NCBI RefSeq assembly: GCF_029690045.1
Contig: NZ_CP121464.1
Coordinates: forward strand, 2,790,001 to 2,854,000
Length of the DNA stretch: 64,000 nt
From: Janthinobacterium rivuli
Lineage (GTDB): Bacteria; Pseudomonadota; Gammaproteobacteria; Burkholderiales; Burkholderiaceae_D
Direction of reading: 5' to 3'
Part shown: in pieces, positions 56,978 through 64,000 of the stretch
How the letters are laid out: each line of letters starts with the position of its first letter
Position numbering within the stretch: position 1 is the stretch's first letter
Translations under genes and position numbers: made by a program
Notes under the pieces: generated by a model
What the model was told of the DNA's origin: nothing
Database searches by the model: none
What the model saw: the letters and a program-made list of their open reading frames with translations, nothing else

Positions 56978-58874
56978 CGAATTTCAGCTTGCCGCTGATG
57001 CGCATGCCGTGCAATTGACCCTCTTCCAGTTCGGCGGCGCTGGTGCGCTGCGCCGTGTCGCGCCGCGCCAGTCCCACCGACAGGATATCGAGCATCATCA
57101 GCTGCAGCAGACGCACGATCATGGGCACGAAATTGAGGTTGCCTTCCGGGTGGTTCAGGGTCAGCAGCACGTCGGCCAGCTTGGCCAGCGGCGAACCGCT
57201 GGCCGTGATGGCCAGCACGCGCGCGCCGCAGCCTTGCGCCACCTTGACGGTGCGCAGCAGGTCGGGCAGGGCGCCCGAGCGGGAAATGACCAACGCGACA
57301 TCGCCCGGCTTGAGCATGGCGGCGCTCATTTCCTGCGCTTGCGGGTCGGCAAAGAAGCTGCTGACGATGCCCAGGTTGAGCAGCTTGTGCTGCATGTCGT
57401 CGGCCACCACGCGGGCGCTGCCCACGGCCAGCAGTTCCACGCGCTGTGCGCCGCGCAGCAGCTCGATGGCGGCCGTCAGCGCTTTCACGTCGAGCATGTC
57501 GCGCATGGCCAGCGCGGCCGAGGCGTTATTGCCCAGCACCTTGCGCGCCAGTTCCGCGTCGGAATCCGAGATTTCCACATGGCAGTGCGCCACGGTGATG
57601 GCGCCGCCCGTCAGTCCCGACGCCAGCTTGAGTTTGAAGTCGGCCAGGCCCTGCACGCCGACCGAGCGGCAAAAGCGCATGACGGTCGGCTGGCTGACGC
57701 CAACCCGCTGGGCGATTTCGGCGATCGGCAGGGTCAGCATGGCGTTCGGCTCTTTCAAGACCCAGTCGGCCACCTTGCATTCCGATGGGCTCATGCGGCC
57801 GCGCGCCTGGCGCACGGATTCGAGCATGGGCGCGCCGGTATGGGCGCGTTTGAGCTTTTGCGCGAGGATGGCGGCGATGCCGAGGAAAGTGGGCAGTTCG
57901 GCCGTGATCAGGAAGGTGGGGATCTGCGCCAGGTATTCGTTCAGGCGGCCCTTTTGCTCGAAGCGGGCGCGGAACTGCGACTGTTCGAACAGGGGGCCCA
58001 GGCGCGGCACGATGCCCCCGCCTATATAGATGCCGCCCAGCGCGCCCAGGGTCATGGCCACGTTGCCAGCGATGGAGCCGAGGATGGCGCAGAAGCAGTC
58101 GACTGCTTCGAGGCATACGTCGCATTCATTGTTCAGCGCGCGGCTGGTGATGTCGGCCGCCAGCAGCGGCGGCGCATCGGGCATACCGGCGCGCTCGGAC
58201 AGGGCGCGGTAGATCAGTTCCAGCCCGCGTCCGGAGGCGAGGCGCTCGGCCGAGACGTGCGACAGTTCGCGCCAGGCGAAGGACAGCACGTCCATCTCGC
58301 GCTGGTCGCACGGGGCGAAACTGACGTGGCCCCCTTCGCTGCCCAGCGCGATCCAGCGGTCTTCGGCGGGGATCATGCCCGACACGCCCAGGCCCGTGCC
58401 CGAGCCGAGCAGGCCGATGACGCTGTCGGCGCGCGCCATGCCGCCGCCGATCTGCAGGCGCTGGTCGGGCCGCAGGTAGGGCAGGGCCATGGCCAGCGCC
58501 GTGAAGTCGTTTACCACCAGCAGGGTGTCGAGGCCCAGCGTGGCGCGCATGGCTTCGATCGAGAAGAACCAGTGATGGTTCATCATGCGGATATTGTCGT
58601 CGTCGATGGGATTGGCGATGGCGATGGCCGCATGGCGCACGCGCGCCGAACCGGCGGCGCGCGCCTCGCTGCTGTCCATATAGGCGGTGATGGCGTCGAG
58701 CAGCGATGCGTAGTCGTCGCAGGGCAGCACGGCCACCGCTTCCAGGTGGCCCTGGCGCGTTTCGAGCACGAAGCGGGCGTTGGTGCCGCCGATGTCGGCC
58801 AGCAGGCGCGGCCCTTCACTGAAGCGCTCCGCCGGATCGCTGCCTGCTACTTCCATTTTTTCATCAATTTTCAT
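56961..58874 (-). CDS. glk: Bifunctional glucokinase / RpiR-type regulator fusion
   Basis: The 637-residue protein joins an N-terminal glucokinase (about 20-345) to a C-terminal RpiR regulator (about 355-637). Glucokinase motifs are RLLADIGGTNARFVLE, LVVNDFTALAMALPYL, GSGTGLGVSGMI, GGHVSFAPCDQRE and IYIGGGIVPRLGPLF. The RpiR part has the helix-turn-helix LTLPIAEIAQRVGVSQPTVMRFCRSVGVQGLADFKLKLA and a SIS sugar-phosphate-binding domain (VISRSGALPDLLRTV). Such fusions are known in Burkholderiales. It makes glucose-6-phosphate and may regulate the porin/ABC genes divergent from it. The start is at 58874. Confidence 0.93.
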   Translation of the reverse strand: MKIDEKMEVAGSDPAERFSEGPRLLADIGGTNARFVLETRQGHLEAVAVLPCDDYASLLDAITAYMDSSEARAAGSARVRHAAIAIANPIDDDNIRMMNHHWFFSIEAMRATLGLDTLLVVNDFTALAMALPYLRPDQRLQIGGGMARADSVIGLLGSGTGLGVSGMIPAEDRWIALGSEGGHVSFAPCDQREMDVLSFAWRELSHVSAERLASGRGLELIYRALSERAGMPDAPPLLAADITSRALNNECDVCLEAVDCFCAILGSIAGNVAMTLGALGGIYIGGGIVPRLGPLFEQSQFRARFEQKGRLNEYLAQIPTFLITAELPTFLGIAAILAQKLKRAHTGAPMLESVRQARGRMSPSECKVADWVLKEPNAMLTLPIAEIAQRVGVSQPTVMRFCRSVGVQGLADFKLKLASGLTGGAITVAHCHVEISDSDAELARKVLGNNASAALAMRDMLDVKALTAAIELLRGAQRVELLAVGSARVVADDMQHKLLNLGIVSSFFADPQAQEMSAAMLKPGDVALVISRSGALPDLLRTVKVAQGCGARVLAITASGSPLAKLADVLLTLNHPEGNLNFVPMIVRLLQLMMLDILSVGLARRDTAQRTSAAELEEGQLHGMRISGKLKFGGHLE

Positions 58875-59100
58875 GGCGGTGCCTAGTCTCGTATGCGTGC
58901 GCTGTCTTGGCGGCGCACTGTCGTTATGGCAAAAACCAAGGATTTTAATTCGTATACGTGCCGCGTGCCGAAAAATGCGGGACGCCTGCGCAAATGCTTG
59001 CCCGCAGTGCTGGAAACGGATGGCGCCAGCGGGAAAAACAGGGCAGTCAACTCGCCTGTCGGTACGCAAATAAAGTGTCGCAGAGTAGTCGTAGGATTAC

Positions 59101-59140
59101 AACATAATATGTTGATATTTGTTCGTAGTATAGTTACTAT
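59101..59140 (+). promoter_or_regulatory. lamB promoter with palindromes over both boxes
   Basis: TTGATA (59112-59117) and TACTAT (59135-59140) are 17 bp apart. The palindrome AACATA-A-TATGTT (59101-59113) touches the -35, and TAGTA-TAGT-TACTA (59126-59139) covers the -10. They sit in the 345-base spacer 58875-59219 between glk-rpiR and lamB, which shows no other gene; RpiR or LacI binding is plausible but unproven. Confidence 0.6.
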
Positions 59141-59219
59141 GTCTCTGCTGGAAAGAATTCTGGCCAGTACATTCGGCCACGAATGACTAGATAAAAAATA
59201 ACTACTGAGGAGACTTACC

Positions 59220-60509
59220 ATGCTGCATCGCAACATGTTGAAGGCCGTGTTGAAGACACTGCCAGCTGCCATCGTCTTAGCCATCGCCAGCGGTTCCGCT
59301 GCCGCCGATCCAATGTACCCATCCGACGCCGAAGGCTTCCACGGCTACCTGCGCGCTGGCGCCGGCAGCAATACCTCGGGCGACGGCGGTTCGCAAGGCT
59401 GCTTCGGCCTGGGTGGCAATACCATGAAATACCGTCTGGGCAATGAGTGCGACGCCTACACGGAATTCGGCTACACCAAGTCCGTTGCCCAGTCCGGCGG
59501 CGTGAACTATCTGGCCACCGTCTGGGTCAACGCCTACGCGCCAAACTCGGATTTCGGCAGCAACAAGCTGGGCATCGTCAAGGCCTATGTCGAAGCGCAG
59601 GGACTCGATTTCCTGAACGGCGGCACGGCCTGGATCGGTAAACGCTTCTACTACCGTCCTGACATCCACATGCTGGACTTGCAGTACATCAACATGAACG
59701 GCACGGGCGCCGGCCTGGACCGCATTCCTGCTGGCCCGGGTAAATTCTCGTACGCCTTCTTCAAGGACAACGATGTCAACAAGCGCGACGATAACGGCGC
59801 CATCCTCGGCACCACCTCGGCCGTGCGCCAGAACTTCATCTACGGTGAAATTCCCGTCAATGAAAACGGCACCCTGGATCTGGCCGCGACCTACATCATC
59901 GGCGAAGGCAAGGACAACGACTTCTACGGCAAGAAGCATAACGGCTGGCAGTTGTCGGCATTCCACCGCCAGGCGAAAGTGTTCGGCGGCGGCAATACCT
60001 TCGGCGTGCAGTACGGCGTCGGCCCTGGCACCGGCACGGGCGCGCAGTTCGGCGCTTCGGGCGACACCACTTTCGGTTCGGACGTGAAACGCACGCGCAT
60101 CTTCAATGACATGGCGATCCAGCCGATGGCCAACTTCGGCATGGAATTCGTCGCCTTGTGGCAAAAAGACGAATCGAACGCCAAGGGTTCGTCGACCTGG
60201 ACCTCGGTCGGCGTGCGTCCCGTGTATGCATTCACCAACAACTTCAAGCTGGTGGGCGAACTGGGCACGGATCGCGTGACGCAATCGGGCGGCCAGCCAG
60301 CCAAGCGTTTGACCAAGCTGACCATCGCACCGACGATCTCCGCCGGTCCTGGCCTGTGGTCGCGTCCTGAACTGCGCGCTTTTGTTACCTACGGCAAATG
60401 GAACGATGCGGCCACCGCCTCGGTCAACGCGTCGAACAACGGCGGCCCGATCTACAACAACAATACCAGCGGTACTTCGTACGGCTTCCAAGTCGAAACC
60501 TGGTTCTAA
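59220..60509 (+). CDS. lamB: Maltoporin LamB-type carbohydrate porin
   Basis: The 429-residue outer-membrane protein has a signal peptide (to about residue 29, ASGSAAAD) and the LamB pattern: EGFHGYLRAGAGSNTSGDGGSQGCFGLG, YRLGNECDAYTEFGY, WIGKRFYYRPDIHMLDLQYINMNGTGAGLDRI, and the C-terminal YGFQVETWF with terminal Phe. It would admit oligosaccharides or glucose. It precedes the sugar ABC genes, so it serves as the outer-membrane entry for that uptake system. Confidence 0.94.
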   Translation: MLHRNMLKAVLKTLPAAIVLAIASGSAAADPMYPSDAEGFHGYLRAGAGSNTSGDGGSQGCFGLGGNTMKYRLGNECDAYTEFGYTKSVAQSGGVNYLATVWVNAYAPNSDFGSNKLGIVKAYVEAQGLDFLNGGTAWIGKRFYYRPDIHMLDLQYINMNGTGAGLDRIPAGPGKFSYAFFKDNDVNKRDDNGAILGTTSAVRQNFIYGEIPVNENGTLDLAATYIIGEGKDNDFYGKKHNGWQLSAFHRQAKVFGGGNTFGVQYGVGPGTGTGAQFGASGDTTFGSDVKRTRIFNDMAIQPMANFGMEFVALWQKDESNAKGSSTWTSVGVRPVYAFTNNFKLVGELGTDRVTQSGGQPAKRLTKLTIAPTISAGPGLWSRPELRAFVTYGKWNDAATASVNASNNGGPIYNNNTSGTSYGFQVETWF

Positions 60510-60628
60510 ACACAGAACCAAACCTGCTGCGCGGCGCGCTTTGCGGCCTGCGATGCTCACCGTGCTCCAGCACGGCTGCGCTTCTCGGCCACAAATCACT
60601 GCCGCTCGCGACGGTTTGGTTCAGTGTT
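60509..60628 (+). repeat. Long inverted repeat with 16-bp arms downstream of lamB
   Basis: AACACAGAACCAAACC (60509-60524) and GGTTTGGTTCAGTGTT (60613-60628) are complementary except at one position. The 88-nt centre has a smaller hairpin (CCGTGCT/AGCACGG near its middle). The left arm overlaps the lamB stop. It could be a structured mRNA end or a small repeat element. Confidence 0.65.
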
Positions 60629-60655
60629 GATGTTTGTAAGTGCAGATCAACCTGG

Positions 60656-60679
60656 CGCATCCTTCGCGGATGCGTTTTT
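60656..60679 (+). terminator. Rho-independent terminator after lamB
   Basis: CGCATCC (60656-60662), loop TTCGC and GGATGCG (60668-60674) with five T form a good terminator. The following stretch to 60866 has no gene but three further GC-rich inverted repeats (near 60680-60732, 60748-60766 and 60783-60800), probably the leader of the binding-protein gene. Confidence 0.85.
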
Positions 60680-60866
60680 GGCGCCGTCCCGTGATATAAA
60701 TGCAGTGTAGTCATGTCATGGATCACGGCGCCGTCTTTACACCAAGATGATGCCCGTTTATAAGCGGGTCTGAGCACAAGAGCGCCGGTACAGGCGCAGA
60801 TTTCACCTTTTTCGGCCCCCGTATGCCGAAGCCCCCTAAAAGCTTGATCAAAAAAGGAATGTGGAG

Positions 60867-62120
60867 ATGAAACTGAAATTCAAGATTACCCAACTGGCCG
60901 CATTGACCACCCTGGCATTTGCCGGCAGCGCGTTTGCGACCGACGTGGAAGTGTTGCACTACTGGACCTCCGGCGGTGAAGCGAAGTCCGTGGGCCAGTT
61001 GCAGCAAATCGTGAAAGAAAGCGGCTTCGGCTGGAAAGACTTCGCCGTGGCCGGTGGCGCTGGCGAAAACGCCGCGACCGCGCTGAAAACCCGCGTCATT
61101 TCCGGCAACCCGCCGACGGCCGCCCAGATCAAGGGTCCATCGATCCAGGAGTGGGGCGCTGAAGGCGTGCTGGCCAATATCGATGATGCCGCCATTCCAG
61201 GCAAATGGGATGCCGTGCTGCCGAAAGTCGTCGCCGACATCATGAAATACAAGGGCCACTATGTTGCCGCTCCCGTCAACGTCCACCGCGTCAACTGGAT
61301 GTGGGTCAATCCGGAAGTGCTGAAAAAAGCCGGCGTGGCCACCACCCCGACCACCTGGGATGCGTTCTTCGACGCGGCCGAGAAGATCAAGAAGTCGGGC
61401 GGCATCGCGATCGCCCACGGCGGCCAGCCTTGGCAGGACGCCACCGTGTTTGAATCCGTCGCGCTGGGCGTGGGCGGCACGGAGTTCTACAAGAAAGCCA
61501 TCCTCAAGCTGGACCAGAAGGAATTGACCGGCCCGACCATGCTCAAGGTGTTCGACACCCTGGGCAAGGTGAAGACCTACATCGACAAGGATGCGGCAGG
61601 CCGCGACTGGAATCTGGCGACCGCCATGGTCATCAACAACAAGGCCGGCTTCCAGTTCATGGGCGACTGGGCCAAGGGCGAGTTCACGGCCGCAGGCAAG
61701 GTGCCGGGCAAGGACTACCTGTGCGTGGCAGCGCCTGGCACGGACAAGGCCTACACCTTCAACATCGATTCGTTTGCCATGTTCACGCAAAAGGATGCGA
61801 ATGCGAAGAAAGGGCAGATCGCCCTGGCCAACGCCATCATGAATCCGAAGTTCCAGTCGATCTTCAACCTGAACAAGGGTTCCATCCCTGTGCGTTCCGG
61901 CGTATCGAAGGACAAGTTTGACGCTTGCGCCCTGAAATCGATGGAAGACATGGACGCCACCAACAAGACCGGCGGCCTGGTGCCATCGTTCGCCCACGGC
62001 ATGGCGCTGCCATCGGCCACGCAAGGCGCCGTGACCGACGTCATCGCCAAGTTCATGAACACCAACATGAGCTCGAAAGACGCGGTTGCAGCCCTGGCCA
62101 AAGCGGCAAAAGTGAAGTAA
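60867..62120 (+). CDS. gtsA: Sugar ABC transporter periplasmic binding protein (GtsA-like)
   Basis: The 417-residue protein has a signal peptide (to about residue 24, AGSAFATD) and the extracellular-solute-binding family 1 fold: VEVLHYWTSGGEAKSVGQL, RVISGNPPTAAQIKGPSIQEW, PVNVHRVNWMWVNPEVLKKAG and FQFMGDWAKGEF. These match glucose/mannose-binding proteins of the GtsABCD type. AAGGA precedes the ATG at 60867. A stable hairpin follows the stop, as is common where the binding protein is made in excess over permeases. Confidence 0.92.
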   Translation: MKLKFKITQLAALTTLAFAGSAFATDVEVLHYWTSGGEAKSVGQLQQIVKESGFGWKDFAVAGGAGENAATALKTRVISGNPPTAAQIKGPSIQEWGAEGVLANIDDAAIPGKWDAVLPKVVADIMKYKGHYVAAPVNVHRVNWMWVNPEVLKKAGVATTPTTWDAFFDAAEKIKKSGGIAIAHGGQPWQDATVFESVALGVGGTEFYKKAILKLDQKELTGPTMLKVFDTLGKVKTYIDKDAAGRDWNLATAMVINNKAGFQFMGDWAKGEFTAAGKVPGKDYLCVAAPGTDKAYTFNIDSFAMFTQKDANAKKGQIALANAIMNPKFQSIFNLNKGSIPVRSGVSKDKFDACALKSMEDMDATNKTGGLVPSFAHGMALPSATQGAVTDVIAKFMNTNMSSKDAVAALAKAAKVK

Positions 62121-62128
62121 TCACGACG

Positions 62129-62152
62129 GCGCCGGCACGCTCGCCGGCGCCC
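62129..62152 (+). promoter_or_regulatory. Intercistronic hairpin between gtsA and gtsB
   Basis: GGCGCCGGC (62129-62137) and GCCGGCGCC (62144-62152) are perfect 9-bp arms with a 6-nt loop and no T-run. It probably protects the gtsA message from 3' decay. Confidence 0.65.
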
Positions 62153-62232
62153 GCTGCATTGCATGCATCGCAGGCGTCCGCCCTGGCTTCGACCAGGCCG
62201 GCGCCACACGCAGTTCTCTCTACGGCTCTCCT

Positions 62233-63117
62233 ATGTCCATACGCAAGCAATTCGACCGATGGATACCGCAGATGGTGTTGGGCCCCACGCTCATCGCCAG
62301 CCTGGTATTCGTCTATGGTTTTATCTTTTTGACCGGTTGGCTGTCGCTGACCGAATCGCGGCTGATGCCGAACTACGAGTTCGCCGGCCTGGTGCAATAC
62401 TATGAGCTGTTCGACAACGAGCGCTGGTGGACCTCGCTCAAGAACCTCGGCATCTTCGGTGTCCTGTTCATCGGTTGCAGCATCGCCATCGGCCTGTTCC
62501 TGGCGATCCTGCTGGACCAGAAAATCCGCGCCGAAGGCGCGCTGCGCGCCATCTACCTGTATCCGATGGCGCTGTCCTTCATCGTCACCGGCACGGCCTG
62601 GAAATGGATGCTCAATCCCAGCCTGGGCCTGGAAAAGGTCATGCACGACTGGGGCTGGACCTCGTTTACCTTCGACTGGCTGGTGAACTCCGACATGGCC
62701 ATCTACACGGTGGTGATCGCCGGCGTATGGCAGTCGTCGGGCTTTGTCATGGCCCTGTTCCTGGCCGGCCTGCGCGGCATCGATGACGAAATCATCAAGG
62801 CGGCGCAAGTCGATGGCGCGTCCCTGCCGACGATCTACTGGCGCATCGTGATTCCCGCCATGCGTCCCGTGTTCTTCAGCGTGCTGCTGATCCTCGCGCA
62901 TATCGCCATCAAGAGCTTCGACCTGGTCATCGCACTGACGGCTGGCGGCCCTGGCAATTCGTCGTCCGTGCCGGCCATCTTCATGTACCAGTTTTCCTTC
63001 ACCCGCGGCCAGCTGGGCCTGGGCTCGGCGTCGGCAATGATGATGCTGGCCACCATCGTGGCCGTGCTCGTGCCGCTGATGTACCTGGAAACGCGCAGCG
63101 CAAAGGCGATGAGATGA
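62233..63117 (+). CDS. gtsB: Sugar ABC transporter permease (GtsB-like)
   Basis: The 294-residue inner-membrane protein has six hydrophobic segments and the permease EAA loop IDDEIIKAAQVDGASLPTIYWRIVIPAMRP near residue 180. The N-terminal FVYGFIFLTGWLSLT is typical of MalF-type sugar permeases. The ribosome site is weak. It overlaps gtsC by 4 bases (ATGA). Confidence 0.92.
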   Translation: MSIRKQFDRWIPQMVLGPTLIASLVFVYGFIFLTGWLSLTESRLMPNYEFAGLVQYYELFDNERWWTSLKNLGIFGVLFIGCSIAIGLFLAILLDQKIRAEGALRAIYLYPMALSFIVTGTAWKWMLNPSLGLEKVMHDWGWTSFTFDWLVNSDMAIYTVVIAGVWQSSGFVMALFLAGLRGIDDEIIKAAQVDGASLPTIYWRIVIPAMRPVFFSVLLILAHIAIKSFDLVIALTAGGPGNSSSVPAIFMYQFSFTRGQLGLGSASAMMMLATIVAVLVPLMYLETRSAKAMR

Positions 63118-63989
63118 CACACACACCTACACGTAACAACAAACTCACCCTGGGACGGGTGGTGCTATACCTGCTGCTGATTCTGTTCGCGGTGTACTAC
63201 ATCGTGCCCCTGTACGTGACCCTGTCGACGTCGTTCAAGTCGCTCGACGAGATCCGCAGCGGCAACCTGCTGGCCTTGCCGCACGTGTGGCAGTTCGATT
63301 CCTGGGCCAAGGCCTGGTCTTCGGCTTGCACGGGCGTCACCTGCGACGGCATGCAGCCGTTCTTCTGGAACTCGATCAAGATGGTGATTCCCGCCGTGCT
63401 GATCTCGACCTTCCTGGGCGCCTTCAACGGCTATGTGTTCGCGCACTGGCGCTTCCGCGGTTCGGAAATCCTGTTTGCCGCCTTGCTGGTGGGCTGCTTC
63501 ATTCCCTTCCAGGTGGTGATCCTGCCGATGGCGCGCCTGCTGGGCGAATTCGGCCTGGCCAATACCACCACGGGCCTCGTCTTCGTGCACGTGGTGTATG
63601 GCACGGCGTTCACGACCCTGTTCTTCCGTAACTACTATATCGGTGTGCCGGAAGAACTGATCAAGGCGGCACGGATCGACGGCGCCGGCTTCTTCCTGAT
63701 CTTCCGCAAGATCGTGCTGCCGATTTCGGGTCCGATTTTCGTCGTCTGCATCATCTGGCAATTCACGCAGATCTGGAACGACTTCCTGTTCGGCATCGTC
63801 TTCGCCAGCGGCGATTCGCAGCCGATCACGGTGGGCTTGAACAACCTGGTCAACACGTCCACGGGCGTGAAGGAATACAACGTCAACATGGCGGCCGCGG
63901 TGATTGCCGCGCTGCCGACCCTGCTGGTCTATCTGGTCGCAGGTCGCTATTTTGTGCGCGGTCTGACCGCAGGCGCAGTCAAAGGTTAA
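63114..63989 (+). CDS. gtsC: Sugar ABC transporter permease (GtsC-like)
   Basis: The 291-residue MalG-type permease has six hydrophobic segments and the EAA motif VPEELIKAARIDGAGFFLIFRKIVLPISGP near residue 185. Its coupling by overlap to gtsB shows they form the membrane pair. The ATP-binding subunit (GtsD/MalK type) is not in the window and probably begins just beyond the right edge at 64000. Confidence 0.92.
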   Translation: MTHTPTRNNKLTLGRVVLYLLLILFAVYYIVPLYVTLSTSFKSLDEIRSGNLLALPHVWQFDSWAKAWSSACTGVTCDGMQPFFWNSIKMVIPAVLISTFLGAFNGYVFAHWRFRGSEILFAALLVGCFIPFQVVILPMARLLGEFGLANTTTGLVFVHVVYGTAFTTLFFRNYYIGVPEELIKAARIDGAGFFLIFRKIVLPISGPIFVVCIIWQFTQIWNDFLFGIVFASGDSQPITVGLNNLVNTSTGVKEYNVNMAAAVIAALPTLLVYLVAGRYFVRGLTAGAVKG

Positions 63990-64000
63990 GGAAAGAATAT

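Noticed and set aside
56826-58886. 686-codon plus-strand open frame
   Set aside because: It is antisense to the glucokinase/RpiR fusion, which has full motifs; the composition is that of a shadow frame.
1-64000. CRISPR arrays, insertion sequences, integrases or prophage genes
   Set aside because: No spaced direct repeats, transposase-like products or phage structural proteins were seen; the only repeats are short palindromes.

Overview
The window looks like chromosomal DNA of a GC-rich betaproteobacterium of the Oxalobacteraceae, most like Janthinobacterium. The basis is the housekeeping order ftsH-folP-glmM, the codon usage, a fused glucokinase/RpiR gene of the Burkholderiales type, and a subclass B3 metallo-beta-lactamase of the kind known from Janthinobacterium (THIN-B type). 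No insertion sequence, integrase, prophage or CRISPR array is visible. This assignment is inferred from recognised families, not from a database search.

Left part (1-12 kb): the 3' end of ftsH, then folP and glmM, tRNA-Pro(UGG) and tRNA-Arg(UCU), and a complete cytochrome bd unit (cydD-cydC-cydA-cydB-cydX) with a divergent GbsR/MarR-type regulator. Several small proteins follow. From 12 to 22 kb there are a lipoprotein, a DUF1294 protein, an Ogt-type DNA repair enzyme, a nucleotidyltransferase, a TonB-dependent siderophore receptor with a Fur box, a bacteriohemerythrin lacking one usual iron ligand, and a large membrane flavoprotein reductase with its own Fur-like box. The receptor and reductase together suggest siderophore iron uptake and reduction.

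Centre (22-36 kb): ilvE, a secreted RNase T2, an MFS exporter, an acyl-CoA synthetase divergent from a Crp/Fnr-type regulator, a DUF2946-SCO1-PCuAC copper delivery set for cytochrome oxidase, a TetR/Bcr-type efflux operon with two matching operators, a DUF3422 protein, and two tandem leucine-rich-repeat-like paralogues of unknown role.

36-39.4 kb holds the most striking locus: a BlaI-type repressor, a membrane protein joining a BlaR1-type M56 metallopeptidase to a penicillin-binding-protein-like S11 DD-peptidase domain, and a B3 metallo-beta-lactamase, all behind an operator array in which a TTCTAGA core recurs every 14 bp. This reads as an inducible beta-lactamase operon with an unusual sensor.

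39.4-53 kb: a second TonB receptor, a DUF1624 membrane acyltransferase-like protein, a 623-residue protein of unknown function, an isochorismatase-family hydrolase, a LysR regulator divergent from an orphan amino-acid-type binding protein followed by mmsA-mmsB (valine and 3-hydroxyisobutyrate catabolism), DUF1090, and two tandem Sel1-repeat proteins. A short palindromic repeat occurs at 42.1 and 48.2 kb, with a related copy at 31.9 kb.

53-64 kb is a hexose cluster: an AGE-family (mannose) isomerase and PfkB-family (fructo)kinase behind a perfect 18-bp LacI-type operator, a hemerythrin-domain protein, a LacI repressor and glucokinase/RpiR fusion on the minus strand, then a maltoporin and gtsABC-type sugar ABC transporter genes. 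The ATPase gene probably lies just beyond the right edge. Together these would import glucose, mannose or oligosaccharides and convert them to glucose-6-P and fructose-6-P.
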